Of a DNA stretch of 64,000 nucleotides, positions 17,851 to 25,784 are shown in pieces. Position 1 is the first letter of the stretch, and every line of letters begins with the position of its first letter. The position numbers were made by a program, and so were the translations under genes. Origin of the DNA: DASYAE01 sp036501535 (GTDB lineage Bacteria > Actinomycetota > Actinomycetes > Streptomycetales > Catenulisporaceae); contig DASYAE010000043.1 of the NCBI GenBank assembly GCA_036501535.1, forward strand, positions 37,385-101,384. Reading direction: 5' to 3'. The notes below the pieces were generated by a model. That model had not been told where the DNA came from, searched no databases, and saw nothing but the letters and a program-made list of their open reading frames with translations.

Positions 17851-17889
17851 CCATGTTCGTCGCAATGCTCTCCTGCGGCCTACTGCGGC

Positions 17890-18453
17890 CTACTGTGGCC
17901 GCGCGGGTACGGGCTCGATGTCGCGGTAACGCTCGTGAGCAGTCTGGCGGGTGACTCCGAGCGCCTCTCCGATCGCCTCCCAGCTCAGATCCTGCGAGCG
18001 TGCGGCGCCCACCGCCACGGCGATCTCGGAGACTATGCGCGCCTGCGTGACCCGCAGGGCCTTGATGACTGTCAATGGCCTGCCGTCGAATTCGCCTCCC
18101 GCGCGTGCAGCCCCGACCATGCCGACGAAGGCCTCGGCGGCCTTGGCGACCGTCAGGCGGTATATGGTGACGTCCTCCATGTGGGCTACCCACTGCGCGC
18201 GGGCGGCGTCCTCGGCCTGCTCGTCGTACGCGGCGCGCTTTCCCCGCCAGCCGCACACGCATACCGGCAGCAGCCAAGCAGGATCCGCGTCCGGGACGCC
18301 GGAGCCGTTGCCGGACGACCACGAGCCCTCCCGGAACTCCATCTCGAACCACAGGCCGCCGGTCCCGTATGTCGGGATCACCTCGTTGGCCAGCATGCCG
18401 ATCGGGGAGCCCTCGTGTTCCTCGTCCGGCACCCCGTCGTAGAGCCAGCCCAT
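17890..18453 (-). CDS. Hypothetical protein with C-terminal HTH
   Basis: A 187-residue protein not assigned to a named family. The middle has 'CVCGWRGKRAAYDEQAEDAA'-type sequence (a short Cys pair then a charged helix). The C-terminus 'LSWEAIGEALGVTRQTAHE' is a sigma-region-4/MerR-like helix-turn-helix. Start ATG 18453 was preferred over an upstream in-frame start because GGGAGGT lies 6 bp before it. It may be a small DNA-binding regulator. It is divergent from the uridine-kinase-like gene. Confidence 0.7.
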   Translation of the reverse strand: MGWLYDGVPDEEHEGSPIGMLANEVIPTYGTGGLWFEMEFREGSWSSGNGSGVPDADPAWLLPVCVCGWRGKRAAYDEQAEDAARAQWVAHMEDVTIYRLTVAKAAEAFVGMVGAARAGGEFDGRPLTVIKALRVTQARIVSEIAVAVGAARSQDLSWEAIGEALGVTRQTAHERYRDIEPVPARPQ

Positions 18454-18578
18454 CCCACACCTCCCGACTGTCAGCAGGTCCTGACAGCAGCGCGTTCGGA
18501 TATCCTTACGGATGAGCGTATGGTATCCCTGACGCCGTCGCAACCGCGCCGCCGCAGAGACTGGAGAAGCCCTCGGAT

Positions 18579-19208
18579 ATGCACGTACAGCCGATCTCGC
18601 CGCCGCTGCTGGTCGAGCACCTGGCGCAGCGGATCGCCGACGGGGACAGCGGTGGCTGGACGCGGGTCGCGCTGGACGGCGCCCGGGCGGCCGAGCCGGG
18701 CCGCGTGGCCGACGAGCTCGTCGGCGCTCTGCGGCTCCGCGGCCGGGCCGCGCTGCACGTCTCGGCCTGGGACTTCCTGCGGCCGGCGTCGCTGCGCCTC
18801 GAGTTCGGGCGCAGCGACCCGGACGTGTTCTACACCGAGTGGCTGGACGCCGGAGGCCTGATCCGCGAGGTGCTCGGGCCGCTCGAGGCGGGCGGCAGCG
18901 GGCGGGTGCTGCCGGCGCTCTGGGACGCCGCGGCGGACCGGGCGGGGCGGGCCGGCTACGTCGAGCTGCCGCCCGGCGGCGTGCTGCTGCTCTCGGGCAC
19001 GTTCCTGCTCAGCCGTCCGCTGCCGTTCGAGCTGGCGGTGCACTTCTGGATGACGGCGGCCGCCCTGGCCCGGCGCACTGCGCCGGACGAGCGGTGGACG
19101 CTGCCCGCCTACGCCCGCTACGAGGACGAGATCGACCCGGTGCGCTCGGCGGACGTCGTCGTGCGCTGCGACGACCCGGCGCGGCCGGCCCTGGTCGGCG
19201 ACCTCTGA
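18579..19208 (+). CDS. Uridine-kinase-like protein with degenerate P-loop
   Basis: A 209-residue protein resembling the uridine kinase/phosphoribulokinase fold: 'WTRVALDGARAAEPGRVADE' sits where the Walker A motif belongs, followed by 'LHVSAWDFLRPASLRLEFG' and 'FYTEWLDAGGLIREV', as in actinobacterial uridine kinases. The Walker A lysine and its GxxGxGKT frame are lost (GARAAEPGR). C-terminal 'ARYEDEIDP' matches the family. ATP use is therefore doubtful; it may be a regulatory paralogue. No partner genes. Confidence 0.7.
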   Translation: MHVQPISPPLLVEHLAQRIADGDSGGWTRVALDGARAAEPGRVADELVGALRLRGRAALHVSAWDFLRPASLRLEFGRSDPDVFYTEWLDAGGLIREVLGPLEAGGSGRVLPALWDAAADRAGRAGYVELPPGGVLLLSGTFLLSRPLPFELAVHFWMTAAALARRTAPDERWTLPAYARYEDEIDPVRSADVVVRCDDPARPALVGDL

Positions 19209-19237
19209 TCAGGCCCCTGAAAAACACTGTGGAGCCG

Positions 19238-20404
19238 TCAGGCGCCCCACCCGGCCTGCTGCCCGCCGACCCGCTCGGCGGCGATCCGATCGAAGTAGCC
19301 GGAGCGGGCGTAGGCGGCCATCGGGTCGGGGTCGAGGCCTGATTCCGCGCGCAGCTCGGCCAGCAGCGGCCGGACGTCGGTGTTGTAGGCGTCCATGAGC
19401 ACGCCGTTCGCGGCGAGCACGTCGCCGGCCTGCTGCGCGGCGGCGAGCGCCTCGGCGTCCACCAGCAGGGCCTTGGCGGTCGCCTCCTGCACGTTCATCA
19501 CGGACCTGATCTGCCCGGGGATCTTCGGCTCGATGTTGTGGCACTGGTCGAGCATGAACGCGACGCCCGAGGCCGGGTCGAAGCCGCCGCCCTCGCGCAC
19601 CTCGAACAGGATCCGGAACAGCTGGAACGGGTCCGCGGCGCCCACGATCAGGTCGTCGTCGGCGTAGAAGCGCGAGTTGAAGTCGAACGAGCCGAGCTTC
19701 CCGGCGCGCAGCAGCATCGCGACGATGAACTCGATGTTCGTGCCCGGCGCGTGGTGCCCGGTGTCGACGCACACCTTCGCCTGCTCGCCGAGGGCGACGC
19801 AGTGCACGAAGGAGGTGCCCCAGTCCGGCACGTCGGTGGTGTAGAACGCCGGCTCGAACAGCTTGTACTCCAGGATCAGCCGCTGCCCGCCGGTCAGCCG
19901 CTGGTAGACCACGGCCAGGGCCTCGGCCAGCCGCTCCTGGCGGGCCCTGATGCTGTCCTGCCCCGGGTAGTTGGTGCCGTCGGCGAACCACAGCTTCAGG
20001 TCCTGCGAGCCGGTCTGGTCCATCACGTCCACACAGGCGAGCAGGTGGTCCAGGGCCTTGCGGCGCACCCGCGGGTCCGGGTTGGCCACCGAGCCGAGCT
20101 TGTAGTCGTCGTCCTGGAAGACGTTGGCGTTGATCGTGCCGAGCCGGACGCCCTGGTCCTCGGCGGCCTTCGCCAGCACCCGGTAGTCCTCGACCCGGTC
20201 CCACGGGATGTGCAGCGCGACGGTCGGCGCGGCGCCGGTGAATTTGTGCACCTGCGCGGCGTCGGCGATCTTCTCGAAGGGGTCGCGGGGCACGCCCCGC
20301 TGGGCGAAGACCTTGAACCGGGTGCCGGAGTTGCCGAACGCCCAGGACGGCAGTTCGATCCGCTGGTTGCGGAGGGTGTGCCTGACGGCCTCGTGGTCGA
20401 CCAT
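19238..20404 (-). CDS. rhaI: L-rhamnose isomerase (RhaI type)
   Basis: A 388-residue TIM-barrel isomerase converting L-rhamnose to L-rhamnulose. Visible active-site stretches include 'TINANVFQDDDYKLG', 'LKLWFADGTNYPGQD', 'LILEYKLFEP' (metal Glu), 'VCVDTGHHAPGTN' (metal Asp and His) and 'FDFNSRFYADDDLIVG'. This is the Pseudomonas stutzeri/Rhizobium RhaI class, not E. coli RhaA. It is the last gene of the leftward rhamnose operon, 64 bp after the isomerase-like gene. Confidence 0.93.
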   Translation of the reverse strand: MVDHEAVRHTLRNQRIELPSWAFGNSGTRFKVFAQRGVPRDPFEKIADAAQVHKFTGAAPTVALHIPWDRVEDYRVLAKAAEDQGVRLGTINANVFQDDDYKLGSVANPDPRVRRKALDHLLACVDVMDQTGSQDLKLWFADGTNYPGQDSIRARQERLAEALAVVYQRLTGGQRLILEYKLFEPAFYTTDVPDWGTSFVHCVALGEQAKVCVDTGHHAPGTNIEFIVAMLLRAGKLGSFDFNSRFYADDDLIVGAADPFQLFRILFEVREGGGFDPASGVAFMLDQCHNIEPKIPGQIRSVMNVQEATAKALLVDAEALAAAQQAGDVLAANGVLMDAYNTDVRPLLAELRAESGLDPDPMAAYARSGYFDRIAAERVGGQQAGWGA

Positions 20405-20468
20405 GACGGCTCTGCTTTCTGTGCGGGTCGGGGATCGGCGCTGCGGACGCTGCGCTGCGCCGTGCGGA

Positions 20469-21935
20469 TCAGGGGCCTACCTCGGTCAGCCCGACGCCGA
20501 GCAGCTCGGCCGCGGCGCGCAGCTCGGGACGCAGGTCGCCGACGCCGAGCACCCAGTGGTGCGATATGCCGGTGGCGCTCCAGGCGTCGGTCCACTCCCC
20601 CGGGCCGTGCGCGAAGCGGACCCGCGAGGTGGTGTTGCCGATCTGCAGCAGCGGGCCGGGCACGACCTCGCCGGCCGAGGCGACGAAGCGGAACGCGCCG
20701 TCGCGCTCCTGGGCGATGCCGAAGGCGGTGACCGGGCCGTGCTTGACGTCGAACTCGACCGAGACGCCCCAGCCGCGCTTGCCGTGGTAGACGCCGAGGC
20801 CGCGCAGCAGCGGCCGGCGGGCGCTGATGGCCAGGTGCGCCGGGCCGTCGTGGCCCATCTCGACCACGCCGTCGGCGAAGTTCAGCGCCTGGAACTCGGT
20901 GAACGAGCCGCCCGCGCCGAGCCGGTCGGCGACCAGCATCGCCAGCGAGGTGCGCAGCTCGTACTCGCCGCACATCGGCACGCCGCGCGCGGTGGCCAGC
21001 GAGGCGCCCAGGATCATCCCGGCGCCGAGCCGCTCGTGCTGCTCGCCCTCGAGGCCCCGGTGGTAGTAGGCGACCGAGTCCAGGCCGAAGTCGGCGACCA
21101 GCCGGTCGATGCCGACCGAGACCCGCGCGGCCCAGCGGAAGTCCTCGTCCTGCACGGTGTCGTCGAGGTCGAACACCGAGCGGGCGAGCTCCGTCCGCTC
21201 CGCGACCTCCCGGTCGGCGACCGCCGCCACCCGCACCCGCAGGTCGTCGAATTCGAGCACTTCGACGTGCCCGCCGAGGTTCGCGGTGACCAGGGTCAGG
21301 TCGGTGGAGACGTCGAGCATGCCCGGGTAGAGGTGGCCCATCAGGCCGTGCCGGCCGTGCCGCAGCGCGCCGCGCACGCCGGCGGCCTTGATCCAGCGGC
21401 CGATCCGGGCCCAGGCGCCCTCGTCCTCCAGGTAGCCGGAGACCGAGCGGAACGGGATGCCGCAGCGCAGGAACGTGTTGGCCATCTCGGGCAGCTGGCA
21501 GGCGCCGCAGTAGGCGAGCCACTGCCCGGTGTCGAAGTTGGCGTGGTCCATCGACTCGGTGGGCTGCAGGTTGATCAGCAGGACAGGGCTGCCGGAGCGC
21601 TGGGCGACCGGCACCAGCATCGAGGCGGTCATGTACGTCGTCAGGAACCCGACGATCAGGTCGCAGCCGGCCACCCGCAGCTGTTCCGCGGCGCGGGCGC
21701 CGTCCTCGGCGTCCGAGATGAAGCCGGCGTCGACGACCTCGCAGTCCAGCGCGCGCATCCGCTCGGCCACCCGCCGGGCCGACTGCTGCAGCTGCGGCAG
21801 CAGGTCGGGGAACTGCGGCCAGTACGCGCCGAGCCCGCCGGCGACCAGGCCGACGCGGGTGCGACGGGCGGTGATCCGGGGCAGTGCGGTGACGGCGTCG
21901 GGCGGTGTGGAAGCGGGTTGCTCAGTGAGGGTCAT
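20469..21935 (-). CDS. L-arabinose/L-fucose isomerase family protein
   Basis: A 488-residue protein with the FucI/AraA fold. 'VGLVAGGLGAYWPQFPDLLP' begins the Rossmann-like N-domain, with 'GCDLIVGFLTTYMTAS' and 'PVLLINLQPTES' further on. Probable metal ligands are the Glu of 'CGEYELRTSLAML', the Glu/His of 'VVEMGHDGPAH', and the C-terminal His pair in 'GISHHWVLG'. A metal site thus seems kept. It lies between rhaM and rhaI. Since rhaI already encodes the rhamnose isomerase, this protein may isomerise a second 6-deoxy-hexose or pentose, or be a redundant enzyme. Function is unproven. Confidence 0.75.
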   Translation of the reverse strand: MTLTEQPASTPPDAVTALPRITARRTRVGLVAGGLGAYWPQFPDLLPQLQQSARRVAERMRALDCEVVDAGFISDAEDGARAAEQLRVAGCDLIVGFLTTYMTASMLVPVAQRSGSPVLLINLQPTESMDHANFDTGQWLAYCGACQLPEMANTFLRCGIPFRSVSGYLEDEGAWARIGRWIKAAGVRGALRHGRHGLMGHLYPGMLDVSTDLTLVTANLGGHVEVLEFDDLRVRVAAVADREVAERTELARSVFDLDDTVQDEDFRWAARVSVGIDRLVADFGLDSVAYYHRGLEGEQHERLGAGMILGASLATARGVPMCGEYELRTSLAMLVADRLGAGGSFTEFQALNFADGVVEMGHDGPAHLAISARRPLLRGLGVYHGKRGWGVSVEFDVKHGPVTAFGIAQERDGAFRFVASAGEVVPGPLLQIGNTTSRVRFAHGPGEWTDAWSATGISHHWVLGVGDLRPELRAAAELLGVGLTEVGP

Positions 21936-21991
21936 GACGGTCGTCGCTCCTCGCGCTGGCGGCGTTCGGGAGTTGGTCGGGTGAGGGGGCG

Positions 21992-22333
21992 TCAGGCCAG
22001 CCGGCCGAGCTGGTCCTCGAGGTGGAAGATCTCCTCGAGCAGCAGCAGGGACTCGTCCGCCGGGCGCCCGTCCGGATGGGCGAAGTAGCGCGCCATGTCG
22101 GCCTGCCAGCGGGCGTTGACCTCGGTATCGGCCATCGCGCGCAGGGCCGCGTCGAGGTCGTCCGCCTCGACGTAGCCGACCAGCAGACCGTCCGGCCGGG
22201 CGAAGATCGAGTAGTTGCGCCAGCCGGCGGCGCCGAGGGCGCGCAGCATCTCGGGCCAGACCGCGGCGTGCCGGGCCCGGTACTCGTCCAGCAGCTCCGG
22301 GCGGACCTGCAGCAGGAAGCAGTAGCGGCGCAT
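21992..22333 (-). CDS. rhaM: L-rhamnose mutarotase
   Basis: A 113-residue alpha/beta dimer-fold protein that interconverts the alpha and beta anomers of L-rhamnose. With the start at 22333 the N-terminus is MRRYCFLLQV, and the catalytic residues fall at Tyr18 and His22 ('EYRARHAAVWPEM'), the same numbers as in E. coli RhaM. GGGAGG lies 9 bp before this ATG; an upstream ATG (22351) has no ribosome site. Its role is to supply the anomer used by RhaI. Confidence 0.92.
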   Translation of the reverse strand: MRRYCFLLQVRPELLDEYRARHAAVWPEMLRALGAAGWRNYSIFARPDGLLVGYVEADDLDAALRAMADTEVNARWQADMARYFAHPDGRPADESLLLLEEIFHLEDQLGRLA

Positions 22334-22394
22334 CGGGTCCGGCCTCCCCATGGTGAACAGTGCTCTGATCGGGTCGTGGTGCGTGGTCCGGCGG

Positions 22395-22433
22395 GGCCGG
22401 CGCCCGCGGCAGGGCGTGCCGCGGGCGCCGGCC
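22395..22433 (-). other. Very stable intercistronic hairpin after rhaS
   Basis: A perfect 17-bp stem (22395-22411 with 22417-22433) has a 5-nt GGGCG loop, starting 8 bp after the stop of the substrate-binding-protein gene and before rhaM. There is no T-tract. Such structures after a binding-protein gene usually protect its mRNA 3' end or partly stop transcription, giving more binding protein than enzyme. That role is inferred. Confidence 0.7.
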
Positions 22434-22440
22434 GCCGGGC

Positions 22441-23517
22441 CTAGAAGTTGAAGTTGGCGATGTTCGACTTGTCGAACACGGTCGGCGGCCCGAGCACCAC
22501 GGACGGCCCGGTGCCGGCGGCCGGCGCGAGCACCTTGTAGCTGCCGAGCGTGCCGGCCTTGAAGGTCGAGCCGGTCTTCAGGCTCGCGGTGCCGGAGGCC
22601 AGGTTCGCCGCCGCGTAGCCGGCCAGGTAGCCGAGGTTCGACGGGTTCCACAGCTCGAACTGCGCCACGGTTCCGTCCTCGACGTAGGTCTTCATCTGCG
22701 AGGGCAGGCCGAGGCCGGTCAGGGTCAGGTGCGACAGCAGGCTCTTGTGCGTGTCAAGGTACTGCGCCGCGGTCGAGATGCCCACCGTGGTCGGCGAGAT
22801 GATGCCGCGCAGGTTCGGGTACGCGGAGAGCAGGCCCTGCAGCACGGTCAGCGAGGTGGCCGGGTCGTCGTTGCCGTAGACGGTGGACACCAGCTGCATG
22901 TTCGGGTACTTCTTCAGCTCCTGCTTCATGTACCCGATCCAGGCGTTCTGGTTGGTCGCGCTGGCCGCGGCGGACAGGATGGCGATCTGCCCGCTGGAGT
23001 TGATCTCCTTGGCCAGCAGGTCGACCTCGGAGGTGCCGATCTCCTCGGTGTTGGCCTGGTTGATGAACAGGTGGTTCGGGGTGGTGCCGCAGGAGATGTC
23101 GGAGTCGAAGGACAGGATCGCGATGCCGGCCTTGGCGGCCTGCTGGAGCGACGGGCACAGCGCCGAGGCGTCGTTGGCGGCGATCACGATCGCGTTGGCG
23201 TGCGCCTGGATCGCGGCCTGGATGGACGGGATCTGCGCGGCCGCGGTGTCCTGCGTGCCGCTGCTGACCACCTCCTTGTCGCCGAGCGCCTGCAGCGCCC
23301 GCTGGCCGCCCTGGTCGGCGAGCACCTCGTACGGGTTCTGCGTGTCCTTCGGGATGAAGTAGACCGTGAGGCCGGACTTCAGCGCGGTCGAGGTGGGCGA
23401 GCCGGTCGCGTCGCCGCTGGTCTTGCCGGACGAGCTGCACCCGGCGATCACGGTGCCGACCATCGCGGCGGCCCCGATCGCTGTCAGGACCTTGCGGATT
23501 TTTCGGGTCTCGGGCAT
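22441..23517 (-). CDS. rhaS: Rhamnose ABC transporter substrate-binding lipoprotein
   Basis: A 358-residue periplasmic-binding-protein type I (CUT2) lipoprotein. A signal peptide ends in the lipobox 'VIAGCSS', with lipidated Cys near residue 27. 'LTVYFIPKDTQNPYEVLADQ' and 'LSFDSDISCGTTPNHLFINQ' resemble RhaS of Rhizobium and Streptomyces. The ATG at 23517 follows an AAAGG site; a longer in-frame start is less likely. It binds extracellular L-rhamnose for the RhaTPQ permease encoded just upstream. Confidence 0.9.
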   Translation of the reverse strand: MPETRKIRKVLTAIGAAAMVGTVIAGCSSSGKTSGDATGSPTSTALKSGLTVYFIPKDTQNPYEVLADQGGQRALQALGDKEVVSSGTQDTAAAQIPSIQAAIQAHANAIVIAANDASALCPSLQQAAKAGIAILSFDSDISCGTTPNHLFINQANTEEIGTSEVDLLAKEINSSGQIAILSAAASATNQNAWIGYMKQELKKYPNMQLVSTVYGNDDPATSLTVLQGLLSAYPNLRGIISPTTVGISTAAQYLDTHKSLLSHLTLTGLGLPSQMKTYVEDGTVAQFELWNPSNLGYLAGYAAANLASGTASLKTGSTFKAGTLGSYKVLAPAAGTGPSVVLGPPTVFDKSNIANFNF

Positions 23518-23677
23518 GGCTGCGCCCTTTCTGGAGGGTCGGTGGTTTCGCACGCGCGCGGCGTGCGGTGAAGGTGAGCCGGTTGCGCGGTGTGGCAGGG
23601 GTCTGAGTGAGTGGTCGACTGGTCTGGGTCGGGAAGGTTGGCGTGGAGGGGTTGCGGAGCGGGTGGTGCGGTGGTGC

Positions 23678-24751
23678 TCAGCCGCCGGCCGAGCGGCGTC
23701 GCAGCCGGGTGCGCGCCCTGCGGACGATCTCGCCGCCGTTCGGCACGACGACGCTGAGCAGCAGCAGGACCCCGGTGACGATGTTCTGCACGTTGGGGTC
23801 CACGTTCATCTGGGTCAGCGCCATCTGCAGCGCGCCGACGATCGCGACCGCGAGCACGACGCCGGGGACCGTGCCGCGGCCCCCGAAGATCGACACGCCG
23901 CCGAACAGCACGATCGCGACCACGGTCAGCTCCAGGCCGTTGCCGGCGTTGTAGCTGACCGACGCGTTCTGGAGGGTCAGCAGGATGCCGGCGAAGGCGC
24001 ACAGCACCCCGGAGACGATGTAGAGCACGATCTTGATCCGGTTGACCCGGACGCCGACGAACCGGGCGGCCTCCGGCTGCAGCCCGATCGCGTGCAGCGA
24101 CCGGCCCAGCGGCGTGGCGTGCAGCACCACGCCGAAGACCACGGCCAGCACGATGAAGAACAGCAGCGAGTACGACAGCTGCGTCCCGCCGACCGGCACG
24201 GCGCCGATCTGGGTCAGCGAGCCGGGGAACTGCGGGTCGCCGACCGCCGGCACGGTCAGCGAGCCGAGCAGCACCTCGGCCATCCCGCGGAAGAGCGTCA
24301 GGGTCCCGATGGTCACCGCGATGGACGGCAGCCCGGCCTTGGCCACCAGCACCCCGTTGAGCGCCCCGCCTACCGCGCCGACCAGCAGCGCGACGATCAG
24401 CGCGGGCCAGATGCTCCAGCCGTGGTGCCACAGGAAGCCGACCATCGCGCCGGACAGGCCGAGCATCGAGGCCACCGACAGGTCGATCTCGCCGGTCATC
24501 ACGATCAGCGTCATCGGCAGCGCCATGATCGCGATGTAGCCGATGTCGGTGCCCAGGTAGAAGAACGTGGTGCCGGTCAGGAACGTGGAGGACTCGGCCG
24601 CGCCGAACAGGATCACCGCGACCAGCAGCAGCACCAGGCCGGACTCCCAGCGCAGCGCGGCGCGCCAGGCGGCCGCGCGGCCGGCGCGGCCGGGCCGGCC
24701 GGCGCCGCCCTCGTCCACCCGCGCGGCGGAGGTCGCCAGATCAGACGTCAC
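23678..24751 (-). CDS. rhaQ: Rhamnose ABC transporter permease
   Basis: A 357-residue BPD_transp_2 (ribose/rhamnose, CUT2) permease with about 9-10 helices. 'MTLIVMTGEIDLSVASMLGL' is the diagnostic TGxIDLSVG-like block, and 'GGVSIFGGRGTVPGVVLAV' is the C-terminal family motif facing the ATPase. The start overlaps the end of the other permease gene by 11 bp. It forms a heterodimer with the product of 24741-25784. Which is RhaP and which RhaQ is assigned by operon order. Confidence 0.88.
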   Translation of the reverse strand: MTSDLATSAARVDEGGAGRPGRAGRAAAWRAALRWESGLVLLLVAVILFGAAESSTFLTGTTFFYLGTDIGYIAIMALPMTLIVMTGEIDLSVASMLGLSGAMVGFLWHHGWSIWPALIVALLVGAVGGALNGVLVAKAGLPSIAVTIGTLTLFRGMAEVLLGSLTVPAVGDPQFPGSLTQIGAVPVGGTQLSYSLLFFIVLAVVFGVVLHATPLGRSLHAIGLQPEAARFVGVRVNRIKIVLYIVSGVLCAFAGILLTLQNASVSYNAGNGLELTVVAIVLFGGVSIFGGRGTVPGVVLAVAIVGALQMALTQMNVDPNVQNIVTGVLLLLSVVVPNGGEIVRRARTRLRRRSAGG

Positions 24752-25784
24752 GGTGCGCTCCCTGGGCCGAGGTGAGGCTGCGGGTCACCCGCAGCGAGAG
24801 CCAGCGGTCGACCCCGATCGCGGCCAGCAGCAGGGCGCCCGCGATCGCCTCGTTGTAGAAGGCCGAGATCCGCGAGGCGACCAGGGCCTGGTTGATGGTG
24901 TTGAGCAGCAGCGCGCCGAGCGCGGCGCCGACCACGGTGCCGCTGCCGCCGAAGATCGCCACCCCGCCGACCACCACCGCGGCGACCACGGTGAGCTCGT
25001 AGCCGAGCCCCGCGCTGTTGTCGACCTGCGCGTGCAGGGCCAGGAACAGCGCGCCGGCCAGGCCCGCGAGGCTGCCGCTGATCACGAAGGAGGTGAAGAC
25101 CCGCCGCCCGATCGGCACGCCGGCCAGGTTGGCCGCGTCCGGGTTCGAGCCGATGGCGTACAGCTCGCGGCTAGAGCGGAAGCTGCGCATCGCGTAGCCG
25201 GCCACCGCGACGACCACGACGACGATGATCGCCAGCCAGGGCACGCCGAGCACGGTGCGGTATCCGACCTCGGTGAAGGCGGACGGGATCGCCGAGGGGT
25301 CGACGGTCTTGCCGTTGACCAGGAGGCTGTCGACGCCGCGGATGACGTAGAGCATGGCCAGCGTGATCACCAGGCTCGGCACCCGCAGCACGGTGACGAT
25401 GAAGCCGTTGAGCGCGCCGGCCGCGGTGCCGATCAGGATCGCGATCACGAAGCCGAGGAGGACCGGGATGTGGTCGTTCTTGAACAGGTCGCCGACCACG
25501 TACGCGGACAGGCCCAGCACCGAGCCGACCGAGAGGTCGACGTTGCGGGTGACCAGCACCAGCGTCTCGCCGACGCCCAGCAGCGCGATCAGCGCGGCGC
25601 CGGTGAGCAGCTGCTGCACGCTCGACGCGCTCAGGAAGTCGTGGTTGTTGACCGCGGTGACCGCGACCACGACGACGATCAGCAGGGCGATGCCGGCCTC
25701 GCGGGCCCGCAGCAGGGTGCTGAGCCGCCCGGCCGCCGAGCCGCCGAGCAGCCCGCGGCCGCCGAGCTCCGTCTGGGCAGTCAT
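24741..25784 (-). CDS. rhaP: Rhamnose ABC transporter permease
   Basis: A 347-residue CUT2 permease, paralogue of the gene that follows. 'LVLVTRNVDLSVGSVLGLS' is the conserved sugar-permease segment and 'GGVAIFGGSGTVVGAALGAL' the C-terminal one. It overlaps the ATPase gene by 4 bp (ATGA) and the next permease by 11 bp, so the three are translationally coupled. Confidence 0.88.
   Translation of the reverse strand: MTAQTELGGRGLLGGSAAGRLSTLLRAREAGIALLIVVVVAVTAVNNHDFLSASSVQQLLTGAALIALLGVGETLVLVTRNVDLSVGSVLGLSAYVVGDLFKNDHIPVLLGFVIAILIGTAAGALNGFIVTVLRVPSLVITLAMLYVIRGVDSLLVNGKTVDPSAIPSAFTEVGYRTVLGVPWLAIIVVVVVAVAGYAMRSFRSSRELYAIGSNPDAANLAGVPIGRRVFTSFVISGSLAGLAGALFLALHAQVDNSAGLGYELTVVAAVVVGGVAIFGGSGTVVGAALGALLLNTINQALVASRISAFYNEAIAGALLLAAIGVDRWLSLRVTRSLTSAQGAHRDV

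Noticed and set aside
15704..18460. A 918-residue minus-strand frame opposite the S53 peptidase
   Set aside because: Runs across the secreted peptidase with intact catalytic residues; the sequence is low-complexity Gly/Arg/Val and begins inside the real 17890-18453 gene in another frame.
19209..19237. Terminator between the uridine-kinase-like gene and rhaI
   Set aside because: Only a 4-bp TCAG/CTGA stem with a short A-run is present, too weak to call.
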